Shown here piece by piece: positions 5,579-12,107 of a stretch of 20,078 bases of DNA. Position 1 is the first letter of the stretch. Every line of letters starts with the position of its first letter. Both the position numbers and the translations under genes were made by a program. Under the pieces are notes generated by a model. That model saw only the letters and a list, made by a program, of their open reading frames with translations, made no database searches and was not told the origin of the DNA. The stretch is from a virus: IMG/VR virus record IMGVR_UViG_3300027754_000542, positions 1 to 20,078 of that record; one strand, given 5' to 3'.

Positions 5579-5920
5579 TTACATTTTTGGAATATAAACA
5601 TCGTTAGGTCTTTCGTCTGACTGCATCATAATTGATTTGTTTTCAACTCGTCTAATAATGATTTCATCACCGTTTTCGTCCTCAACTGTAATGCCTCTAG
5701 TCCAACGACCGTGTTCCACGTAGATCCAATCACCAACATTAACATCTTGTTGTTCTGGACCAATGGCCCAAACACGACCCCAACGTGGTTTAACACCTTC
5801 ACTTTTGCCGTTTTGACTTGGAATAAAAATTCCTGATGCAGTAGTTATTGCTTCAAACTCCATGTCAGTAACAAGTACGTTGTCACGGATTGGTTTTATT
5901 TTGCCTTTTACAACGTTCAT
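5579..5920 (-). CDS. GroES-like co-chaperonin (Cpn10 family, T4 gp31 role)
   Basis: This is a 113-residue Cpn10-fold protein. The start IKPIRDNVLVTD (8-19) matches the first strand of GroES. Residues 22-36 (FEAITTASGIFIPSQ) correspond to the mobile loop that contacts GroEL, with the hydrophobic IFIP anchor. GRVWAIGP (48-55) and VNVGDWIYV (60-68) are the core barrel strands. T4-like phages use their own co-chaperonin (gp31) with host GroEL to fold the major capsid protein, and this protein probably does the same. An insertion near residues 37-47 and the C-terminal tail after residue 100 differ from bacterial GroES. Its ATG overlaps the stop of the preceding small gene (TAATG), and the gene is followed by a strong terminator, so it ends its operon. 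Confidence 0.85.
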   Translation of the reverse strand: MNVVKGKIKPIRDNVLVTDMEFEAITTASGIFIPSQNGKSEGVKPRWGRVWAIGPEQQDVNVGDWIYVEHGRWTRGITVEDENGDEIIIRRVENKSIMMQSDERPNDVYIPKM

Positions 5921-6138
5921 TATTCACCTTTGTTTGGTTTGCCTGTAAAATACTCGCTAACAACATCTTCACGTTTGCGAATAATCTTTCCACCTGGACC
6001 TAGTTCATCACCACGAGCATTAACTCTAGCATTGCCTACTGCCAATGTTAATTCGTTTTGATTTCTAAGTTTTTCCATATCAACTTCTCTACCGTTAGCA
6101 CTACGATAAACAGTTCTTTGTTGTTCTTTCATTGCCAT
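5920..6138 (-). CDS. Unrecognised 72-residue phage protein
   Basis: This is a small, highly charged protein with no membrane segment. The N-terminal half has a helix-like VDMEKLRNQNELTLAVG stretch (19-35); the middle NARVNARGDELGPGGKIIRK (36-55) is the most distinctive part and looks like a short conserved motif. I know no function for it. The ribosome binding site CAGGAG lies seven bases before the ATG at 6138, giving a clear start. It lies 26 bases after the DnaE-like gene and is coupled by a TAATG overlap to the GroES-like gene, so it is made from the same transcript. The basic Arg/Lys-rich composition would fit binding to nucleic acid or to a partner protein, but this is speculation. Confidence 0.82.
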   Translation of the reverse strand: MAMKEQQRTVYRSANGREVDMEKLRNQNELTLAVGNARVNARGDELGPGGKIIRKREDVVSEYFTGKPNKGE

Positions 6139-6164
6139 ATTAATCTCCTGGATTATGTATATAC

Positions 6165-6674
6165 TTATCTTAAGAAGTCCTGCCAGTCTAAATTATATTT
6201 TAACGGGTCTATCTTATGGACTCCAATCAAATATAGTACATAACTAGCCACACTACTGCCACGACCTACACCCCATAGTATCTTATTGTCTCTACAATAG
6301 TCTACGAAATATTTAAGCCAACGAAGCAAATCCATCATGTTTCTTCGCTGAAATTCTAGTAATTCTTCGCCAACTCTCTGTAGTTGATCTTGATCCTTAC
6401 ACTGATCCAACACCCACTTGGCAATGTCCATTGTTTTGTATTCTTGGGGCATTAGCCAATCATTTTGACAAGCGGAGTCAAAATCACTGATGGAAATGTC
6501 ATAAAACGATTCATCAATGTGTTTTAGCTGTATGTTTGAGGTTTCTGCAAGAGCCCGTGTTTCTTTATTGTTTTCGCAGAAAATTTGATCTAGATATTGG
6601 GATTTACCTTTGTACAATAAATCTACAATATCAAAAGATGTGTATACTATGTTACCGTATTTGTCAGATGTCAT
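6165..6674 (-). CDS. Stand-alone DnaE (Pol III alpha)-like fragment protein
   Basis: This is a 169-residue protein whose second half matches the start of the polymerase (palm) domain of C-family DNA polymerase III alpha. It shows a helix LLEFQRRNMMDLLRWLKYFV (105-124), VDYCRDNKILWGVGRGSSVA (124-143, compare the family's GPGRGS core) and IDPLKYNLDWQDFL (155-168). In full polymerases the next residues lead to the catalytic PDxDxD motif; here the protein stops with DFLR, so the catalytic aspartates are missing and no continuation was seen after the stop. The N-terminal 60 residues begin DKYGNIVYTSFDIVDLL, which looks like a genuine N-terminus. There is no good ribosome binding site before the ATG. 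It is the first gene of a three-gene cassette. A regulatory or accessory role in replication is possible; polymerase activity is unlikely. Confidence 0.8.
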   Translation of the reverse strand: MTSDKYGNIVYTSFDIVDLLYKGKSQYLDQIFCENNKETRALAETSNIQLKHIDESFYDISISDFDSACQNDWLMPQEYKTMDIAKWVLDQCKDQDQLQRVGEELLEFQRRNMMDLLRWLKYFVDYCRDNKILWGVGRGSSVASYVLYLIGVHKIDPLKYNLDWQDFLR

Positions 6675-6698
6675 ACAAGTATTTTAACTGACTTGTAT
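6673..6698 (-). repeat. 8-bp inverted repeat around the -10 box and start codon
   Basis: ATACAAGT (6673-6680) and ACTTGTAT (6691-6698) are perfect inverted copies separated by ten bases. The spacer contains the -10 box TAAAAT (minus strand, 6686-6681), and the arm nearest the gene includes the first two bases of the ATG at 6674. It could be an operator or, in a read-through RNA, a hairpin that hides the start codon. Confidence 0.85.
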
Positions 6699-6709
6699 TA
6701 AATTGTCAA
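6681..6709 (-). promoter_or_regulatory. Near-consensus sigma70 promoter for the DnaE-like/GroES cassette
   Basis: On the minus strand TTGACA (6709-6704) and TAAAAT (6686-6681) are separated by 17 bases: a full -35 and a five-of-six -10 match. The promoter lies within the last codons and stop of the 78-residue gene. The expected start falls at about 6674, the A of the ATG of the DnaE-like gene, which would make the transcript leaderless or nearly so. Confidence 0.8.
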
Positions 6710-6920
6710 GATCTTTATTACGTTTTTGGTTTTGTTGCTCCCAGGCTCTTGCATGCCTGGCCTTTAACTCTTCCCTATGCATTTCAATAAACAATCCAAT
6801 TTGATTTCTTATATTGGGATTGTTGACCATCCAATACTTTTTACTCAAATCTTGAATTTTACTTTCAAGTTCTGAATCTTTAAGTTCGGATAAGTTGTCA
6901 ACTAGGGGATTAATTACCAT
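6684..6920 (-). CDS. Unrecognised 78-residue helical phage protein
   Basis: This small, charged, almost entirely helical protein has two predicted helices, about residues 9-29 (SELKDSELESKIQDLSKKYW) and 34-72. They are separated by NNPNI, giving a likely helical hairpin. It has no signal peptide or membrane segment. I do not recognise a named family. Its ATG overlaps the stop of the tail protein gene as TAATG, so it is translated with the structural genes. Its last codons contain the -35 box and spacer of the promoter for the next cassette, and its stop overlaps the -10 box. It may be a small virion-assembly or chaperone-like factor, judged only from its place at the end of the structural module. 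Confidence 0.78.
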   Translation of the reverse strand: MVINPLVDNLSELKDSELESKIQDLSKKYWMVNNPNIRNQIGLFIEMHREELKARHARAWEQQNQKRNKDLDNLIQVS

Positions 6921-7489
6921 TATGTAAATTCACCTAAGTATTTCAAATAAACAGTAGTTCCAGCATTATAAGTCCATGCTTCAACTACACGAAAAGCACC
7001 GTTTATGTTTAGAGTAAATGGACTTGGAAATGCCGCACCATCACCAGATTTTAAAATTGCTCCACCAGCTTCGGTAGAAAATACTACAGTTCTTGCACTA
7101 ACAGTGTCGCTTTTTAAATGCAATCTAATTCTAGCATACAAATCGCTTGCTGGCCAATTGGTAAATTGTAAAGTTGCATTTCCAGCAAGGGTGTAAATTT
7201 GTAGTGGGCCGTTTTCAAGATCAATACTTGTAGTGGTACTGATAGTTCCGTTATTTCTAACAGATCCATACACTTGATTCATTTCAGCATTTTCAATCAT
7301 GTTACCATTGAAATTGTTATCAGTGTTCAATTTGGCGGCGGTGGTCTGTAAGGTTGTGATTTCAGACTTGGCTGTGTTCAACCCTGTTTTGATATTTGTA
7401 AAATTATCTCTAAAGCCTTGACTGTTGTTGTCTTGCCCAGCAATTGGGAACGCTCCGTCGATATTTGTTGTTGTTATTGCACTGGTCAT
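6920..7489 (-). CDS. Putative phage tail/baseplate protein (189 residues)
   Basis: This is a 189-residue protein with a short N-terminal module ending SQGFRDNFTNIKTGLNTAK (about 23-41). That segment resembles the FxxNFxxL attachment-like segment at the start of the two fibre-like genes upstream. A coiled-coil-like stretch (residues 35-55) leads to a beta-rich C-terminal part with Thr/Asn/Gly-rich strands (about 80-189), as in fibre knobs and baseplate decorations. There are no cysteines or enzymatic motifs. The ATG overlaps the TGA of the 786-residue gene (ATGA). The call of virion structural protein is inferred from composition and neighbours; which particle part it belongs to cannot be told from the sequence. 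Confidence 0.7.
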   Translation of the reverse strand: MTSAITTTNIDGAFPIAGQDNNSQGFRDNFTNIKTGLNTAKSEITTLQTTAAKLNTDNNFNGNMIENAEMNQVYGSVRNNGTISTTTSIDLENGPLQIYTLAGNATLQFTNWPASDLYARIRLHLKSDTVSARTVVFSTEAGGAILKSGDGAAFPSPFTLNINGAFRVVEAWTYNAGTTVYLKYLGEFT

Positions 7490-9846
7490 ATGGTTACCCT
7501 GTCATCTTTAAATACTAGATATTTATCGTCACCCGAACCGGTCACGGAATCTATTATATATCTGTCTACTGTATAGTCTAAATCTTTAAAATCAAAGCCG
7601 CTATACTTGATGTTTAATAAAATATCTGCACTAGTTCCGGGTTTACAGTAGCATATTGGCACTGCTAGTACAAATCCAAGTTCTTGTTTAGATTCGTCTT
7701 GGATACTGCGCATCCACAGAGGCAAATAATTACGTTCTGTTGAGCCTACTGTGGCTAACTGTTTTCTCCATAAACTAATTGAGCTTGGAAAACGCTTGGT
7801 TGGATTACTATCACTGACCAACAAATTAGTTTGATCTATGGTTATTCTATTATCTGGTCTAGGGGCAAACGGTTCAGTTCGTTCTAATAGTGCTGGATTT
7901 TCACGCCCAGCCCATAAAGAGTTGCTAGAATCAACTGTGATTTTTTTTGGATCCTTTGCTAGTCCTTTTAAACTTGAACTTAGATATGTTTTACCTTTTT
8001 CTAAAGGATCTATCATTTCAACATAAATGATTTCGTAAACCACATCGTTAGTACCAGTGATTTTTGCCTTGGCAACTTTGATATCACCAAACACAAATCG
8101 TTTCTTTTTATGATTCAATCCCATAGCTGAAACATATTGTCCAGCAGTTTTTGTTTCTATACCACTATACACGGTCATGGTCAAATCACGCTGTATACCA
8201 AAGTTAAGATCGTTGGGTCTGTAAATACTACTTGCTGGAAAAGTGTTACTGTTATTTAAAAATGTGTTTAACTTGCTACGTTTTTCTCTAGTCATGAATG
8301 TTCGTGCTACAATATTACTGTACAATCTATCATTAGGTGTATCAACATCTAAAATAAACTTCCTAGTAATACTGCTGTAACCAAACTGATCTTGTGCTTT
8401 GATTGTAAATGTATATTTTTTATCAATGCTAGTAGTTCCACCATCAAATGTTTGATTAGTGTACGGACCATCTGAGAATGTAACAATACCAGGAGTATTT
8501 AAAGTTCCGTATTGATTTACTTTTCCAGTAATTTCACCATCTAACTGTAAAGTTAATCCTGGTGGCAAACTGCCACTCAGTAATGAATACACAACTGTTG
8601 CGCCTTCAATAATGCTTGTGGCACTTACTCTTAAATTGCTAATAAAGTTTGCATCAATTACTCCAAGATATTCGGCACTGTCCCAAGTTAGTACACTATC
8701 AACTGCACCCAATGTTCTAAGTGTAAAGGTACGTTTTGCATAGGCTATTTCGTTGTTGAGTCCATAGCGTGTGGCTGTTACAGTAAATTTGTAAGTTTCA
8801 GTGACTGTGGGTTGATAGGGAATGACACCGAATAATTCTGATGTAACTAGGTCTAATGTTAGTCCTGGTGGTAGTGCGCTGGCCGTAGTATCTGGATTTA
8901 CGGTATCCAATGTGTAGACAATTGGGCCTAATTCAACAGCATCATAACAATCTAAAACGATTGTCAAATAGTTATTTGCTCTTTGTAGGCCTAAATTTTC
9001 AGGAGTTAACCAAACAGGATTATGTAGGTATGAACCATCAACAGTAAATACACCACTGGATGCAAATGCTATTGTATTGTCTGCACGTAGGTAATCTTCA
9101 CCAACAACGTATATTTTAAATTTACGTTTACTGACAGTGTCACCATCGCTAACTGACACAATGAATTCATAATTTCTGTTTAATTTTTTAGGTGCTTTGG
9201 CTGGTATAAAATAATCATAAAACACACTGTCGTAGCCAAAACTCTCGTAGCCGTTATCTGCACGTACACCAAAGTCATATCCAGCAACGTCAAATAAATC
9301 ATTGCCGTAATTGCCATTACCAACAATGGACTCTGATATGGCAAATAATGGTTTGATTAGGCCAACAATTTTACCATCTTCAGTTAATGTTAGTCCTGGT
9401 GGTAAATCACCATCGCCACTGGAAATAAAATATTTTAAAACTTGTCCAGCAGTAGTATCAGTATCTGTAACACTTATTTGAAAATTAACAAAACTTGAAT
9501 CTAAAACAAAATATAAACTATTTGTTCCTACAGGTAATGCGCCTTCACTAGTATTAAAAACTGGAACATCTGCACCTTCTACAGTGATCTTAAAGGTTCT
9601 GTCAGATATTTGATTGTTCAGTGTTGCTCTAATACAAAAGTTAAATTCAGTGGTTCTTGGAACTTCAAACGGTGTTCCCACAATTTTAGCATTAACTATA
9701 CGTAGGCCAGTGGGTAACTGTCCTGATATTACCCTAAACTGTGCAGATGTAAAACTGGTAGGCAGTGATAAATCAATGATAGATCCTTCTTGTATAGTTC
9801 CAAAACTATATCCAGAGAGTTGATTCCAAAGATTTACTGTGGCCAT
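7486..9846 (-). CDS. Large virion protein with four Ig-like (He_PIG) repeats
   Basis: This is a 786-residue protein with at least four putative-Ig (He_PIG/cadherin-like) repeats, each marked by an LPxGLxx core followed by a G-x-I/L-x-G strand: QLPTGLRI (43-50), DLPPGLTL (147-154), ALPPGLTL (324-331) and SLPPGLTL (426-433). Between them are Asp-rich turns such as VTDTDTT that could bind calcium. From about residue 507 a different C-terminal domain begins (RTFMTREKRSKLNTFL) and continues to the end without Ig-like motifs; it may anchor the protein to the particle. Ig-like domains on phage tails often give weak adhesion to cell surfaces. It lies between fibre-like genes and starts six bases after the preceding stop. 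The role as a baseplate or tail-surface protein is inferred. Confidence 0.8.
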   Translation of the reverse strand: MATVNLWNQLSGYSFGTIQEGSIIDLSLPTSFTSAQFRVISGQLPTGLRIVNAKIVGTPFEVPRTTEFNFCIRATLNNQISDRTFKITVEGADVPVFNTSEGALPVGTNSLYFVLDSSFVNFQISVTDTDTTAGQVLKYFISSGDGDLPPGLTLTEDGKIVGLIKPLFAISESIVGNGNYGNDLFDVAGYDFGVRADNGYESFGYDSVFYDYFIPAKAPKKLNRNYEFIVSVSDGDTVSKRKFKIYVVGEDYLRADNTIAFASSGVFTVDGSYLHNPVWLTPENLGLQRANNYLTIVLDCYDAVELGPIVYTLDTVNPDTTASALPPGLTLDLVTSELFGVIPYQPTVTETYKFTVTATRYGLNNEIAYAKRTFTLRTLGAVDSVLTWDSAEYLGVIDANFISNLRVSATSIIEGATVVYSLLSGSLPPGLTLQLDGEITGKVNQYGTLNTPGIVTFSDGPYTNQTFDGGTTSIDKKYTFTIKAQDQFGYSSITRKFILDVDTPNDRLYSNIVARTFMTREKRSKLNTFLNNSNTFPASSIYRPNDLNFGIQRDLTMTVYSGIETKTAGQYVSAMGLNHKKKRFVFGDIKVAKAKITGTNDVVYEIIYVEMIDPLEKGKTYLSSSLKGLAKDPKKITVDSSNSLWAGRENPALLERTEPFAPRPDNRITIDQTNLLVSDSNPTKRFPSSISLWRKQLATVGSTERNYLPLWMRSIQDESKQELGFVLAVPICYCKPGTSADILLNIKYSGFDFKDLDYTVDRYIIDSVTGSGDDKYLVFKDDRVTI

Positions 9847-9852
9847 AATTTT

Positions 9853-11604
9853 TTATGTTATTCCTGTTCCGTTGATGTACCATACGCCAGCTGAGCTGGT
9901 GCCGCTGACCTTGACTGCTGTGGCCATACCGTTTGCGGCCAGTGTTCTTGAGCCTGTGCTTGTGCCACCCGCCAATCTCAGTGTGTCTGTGGCAATAGCA
10001 ATAGTGGCTGTGGTAGCACTTGGTCCTGCTATGAATGTTATAGTGGTTCCTATGGGATAGGCCACTGAACTTGCTGCTGGGATGGTTATTGTCTGACCTG
10101 TGGTTGTTATATAAATGTGTTTACCGGCATCAGCTAAGGTCAATGTGCCTGTGCCTGTGACTGTGCTTACCGGCATACCCAAGTATCCAATACTTGAGGC
10201 TGTGGTTGTTGCAGTTGGTGCCGCAACCTTATCAATCTTAACTCCGCCAGTACCAGATGGTGCAATTACAATATCTTCGTTACTGTTAAGGCCAGTTAAA
10301 TTATTTTGGAACAGTTGCAAACTTCCAGTACTAATAGGCACAGTACTGGTTACTGCTGTTGAACTTACAGTTAATTTAGGTAAAATTCCACTACCTACTC
10401 CAGCTATAGAAAATGTTAGTTTACCAGGCATAGAACTACTTGTTGCAGTACCGTCTACAGATGCTGTAATTGAAGAAGATCCTAATGTTGTTGATCCATT
10501 GTAACCGTTAAACACAATATTATGTAAAACATCGCCATTTTGTACAATGCTAGGTGTTAATAGTCCACCTCGCGCCCTAGTAAATGTTGTACCGCCGTTA
10601 TATGATGCAGTGTCGTGTGCAGTAAATACTACTACAGGTGATAAGGTTGTTGATTGTGTTGTAACAACAAGTTGCCCGCTACCACTTTCACCACCAATAC
10701 CCGCACCAAAAATGCTCAATCCTTTAGACTGTATCCCACCAATAACGTTTAAAAGTCCTGAACCATTAAAGTCAATATCAATATTTTCGTTACTTGATAG
10801 TCCTATAATAAGATTATCTTTTATTCTAATTCTTTGATTAGTAAATTCATTAGTAACGGTTAAATTAGTGGAATTCAGTGTAGTTGATGTTAGCGAAGTT
10901 AGTCCAGATATTGTTGTACCAGCACTGCCTAAACTAATAGCAGTTGATCCTATAGTCAAAGAACTATTGAGTAGTTTAGCATTTGCAATACTGCCAGCAA
11001 GCATGGTATTGGTAACTGTACCTGTGTCAGTTGTGTATACACCATTCGTTACACTGCCTGCACTACCAGTTACGTTTCCAGTAACATTGCCAGTAACATT
11101 GCCAGTTACATTACCAACTAGTGAAGATCCAGCAGAGCCAGTTACAATGCCAGTAACATTACCAGTTAACGTACCAGTTAATGTTGTAGCAGTCAAGTTG
11201 CCAGTAACATTTACTTTACCAGTGCCTGCTGGATCAATATTAATATCTTCGTTACTGTTAAGACTGGTTATATTGTTTTGGAATAAACGTAAACTACCGT
11301 TAGTAAGTTCTTGTGGAGCAGCCGCAATGGTCAGTGTGCCAGTGTTAGCATCAGTTATCAATGAAATATTTGCACCAGCAACAATGGTAAGAGCCTCATT
11401 GACACCAGTTGATCTAATTGTGCTTTGACCGCTGACCGCAACTGATCCAAAATAGCCAATGCTAGTTCCGCCAGTTGTAGTGCCGTCTCCGATATATAAT
11501 TTTTTATTGTCTGTATTGTACAGCAACTCACCAGCAATAGGAGTGTTTGGGCCACTAAGTGCTTGTCGTTGTGTATCAGTACCGCGTCTAATTTGTAATG
11601 CCAT
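9853..11604 (-). CDS. Tail-fibre-like protein with Mtd-type N-terminal domain
   Basis: This is a 583-residue protein. Residues 1-50 (LQIRRGTDTQRQAL then GELLYNTDNKKLYIGDGTTT) match the small N-terminal domain found in the phage major tropism determinant and many tail fibres. The body is Gly/Thr/Ser/Asn-rich and repetitive. A NSNEDI-type unit occurs three times (twice with LFQNN..LNSNEDI before an x-GTG turn, once as LSSNENIDIDFNGSG), and a run of GNVTG pentapeptides lies at about residues 132-175. There is no enzymatic motif. The C-terminus ends in a short aromatic strand (WYINGTGIT), a common end for trimeric fibre tips. A role in host recognition is likely but not shown. A GGGG-type ribosome binding site lies in the 16-base gap upstream. 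The repeats make this gene a probable site of recombination. Confidence 0.78.
   Translation of the reverse strand: MALQIRRGTDTQRQALSGPNTPIAGELLYNTDNKKLYIGDGTTTGGTSIGYFGSVAVSGQSTIRSTGVNEALTIVAGANISLITDANTGTLTIAAAPQELTNGSLRLFQNNITSLNSNEDINIDPAGTGKVNVTGNLTATTLTGTLTGNVTGIVTGSAGSSLVGNVTGNVTGNVTGNVTGSAGSVTNGVYTTDTGTVTNTMLAGSIANAKLLNSSLTIGSTAISLGSAGTTISGLTSLTSTTLNSTNLTVTNEFTNQRIRIKDNLIIGLSSNENIDIDFNGSGLLNVIGGIQSKGLSIFGAGIGGESGSGQLVVTTQSTTLSPVVVFTAHDTASYNGGTTFTRARGGLLTPSIVQNGDVLHNIVFNGYNGSTTLGSSSITASVDGTATSSSMPGKLTFSIAGVGSGILPKLTVSSTAVTSTVPISTGSLQLFQNNLTGLNSNEDIVIAPSGTGGVKIDKVAAPTATTTASSIGYLGMPVSTVTGTGTLTLADAGKHIYITTTGQTITIPAASSVAYPIGTTITFIAGPSATTATIAIATDTLRLAGGTSTGSRTLAANGMATAVKVSGTSSAGVWYINGTGIT
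10271..10323 (-). repeat. Copy A of a 53-bp direct repeat in the fibre gene
   Basis: The plus-strand segment beginning atatcttcgttactgttaag recurs with a few changes at 11243-11295, and a more diverged third copy of the encoded motif lies near 10769-10812. Each copy encodes an LFQNN..LNSNEDI unit. Confidence 0.85.
11061..11220 (-). repeat. GNVTG pentapeptide-coding repeat tract
   Basis: Imperfect 12-15 base units around the plus-strand core ccagtaacattg recur many times here, coding for GNVTG/GIVTG/GTLTG units with two GSAGS interruptions. A shorter tract of the same type lies in the giant structural gene near 14335-14480. Confidence 0.85.
11243..11295 (-). repeat. Copy B of the 53-bp direct repeat
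   Basis: This is the partner of 10271-10323: it shares atatcttcgttactgttaag exactly and stays similar to the end of the unit, about 970 bases apart in the same orientation and frame. Recombination between the copies would remove about 324 residues in frame. Confidence 0.85.
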
Positions 11605-11620
11605 TTTTATCCCCTAATCC

Positions 11621-12076
11621 TTAAAATGACCCAAGGTCAATCATTCCTGTATACGTATTTGGCAGTGTGTAAGTGCCGTAATCAACACCACTGGTAGCAC
11701 TCATTGTTCTAATGTCAATGCCCCAAACCGTTGCTCTAATATCTCCGGACCCAACAATGTTGTTGCCGTTTAAATTTAAATTGCCGCCCAAACTTGGACT
11801 TGTTTCACTGGATAAATTTCCTGATCCGTTAATGGTAACGGATGTTCCATTGGAACTTAGCGTGATGTTTGATCCGCCAATTAATGATTTAAACTGTAAA
11901 CTGGTGCCGGATTTTTGTGCAAAAATGCCACTGCCTGTGCCCAAGTTGGCTGCGGCTGTTGTATCAGTGGTGTTTAACAGGTTAAAATTGGCATTTACTT
12001 TTTCAAAGGCCGTGCGTAGATCATCACCTAAGCCGTCATTTGCGTAATTTCCTAAGTTTATTGTTTGTATGGGCAT
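11621..12076 (-). CDS. Small fibre-like structural protein (151 residues)
   Basis: This is a 151-residue protein that opens with INLGNYANDGLGDDLRTAFE (5-24) and KVNANFNLLN (25-34). The start has the same N-terminal module as the 583-residue gene upstream (INVGVADKGNGDPIRVAFSK, then ANDNFAEL). That module is common at the N-terminus of marine phage structural proteins and is probably an attachment or trimerisation segment. The rest is Gly/Ser/Asn/Thr-rich with short strands, including a LGGNLNLNGNNIVGSGDI segment typical of beta-structured fibres. It ends in YTGMIDLGSF. It may be a minor fibre or the attachment stub of a fibre. It follows a 31-base gap with a TAAATA motif. Confidence 0.72.
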   Translation of the reverse strand: MPIQTINLGNYANDGLGDDLRTAFEKVNANFNLLNTTDTTAAANLGTGSGIFAQKSGTSLQFKSLIGGSNITLSSNGTSVTINGSGNLSSETSPSLGGNLNLNGNNIVGSGDIRATVWGIDIRTMSATSGVDYGTYTLPNTYTGMIDLGSF

Positions 12077-12093
12077 ATTTTATCTCTCTAGTA

Positions 12094-12099
12094 TATTTA
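12094..12099 (-). promoter_or_regulatory. Possible late promoter core (GTAAATATA)
   Basis: Minus-strand TAAATA lies 17 bases before the ATG at 12076, in a 31-base gap inside an otherwise coupled structural operon. It resembles T4 late elements only in its core and may be chance. Confidence 0.2.
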
Positions 12100-12107
12100 C
12101 CGTTTTA

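Noticed and set aside
6139-6164. Possible promoter before the 72-residue gene
   Set aside because: A CATAAT sequence is present but no -35-like box at suitable spacing; the gene is explained by read-through from the DnaE-like promoter.
5920-6164. Continuation of the DnaE fragment into the next gene by frameshift
   Set aside because: The 72-residue protein has no PDxDxD or other DnaE motif, has its own good ribosome binding site, and no slippery sequence was seen at the stop.
11061-11220. Regularly repeated short sequence resembling a CRISPR-like array
   Set aside because: The units are 12-15 bases, imperfect, without unique spacers, and are in frame as GNVTG codons.
9839-12047. Many plus-strand open frames opposite the fibre genes
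   Set aside because: They are antisense shadows of Thr/Val/Gly-rich coding sequence; no ribosome binding sites or recognisable domains, and the minus-strand frames are long and coupled.
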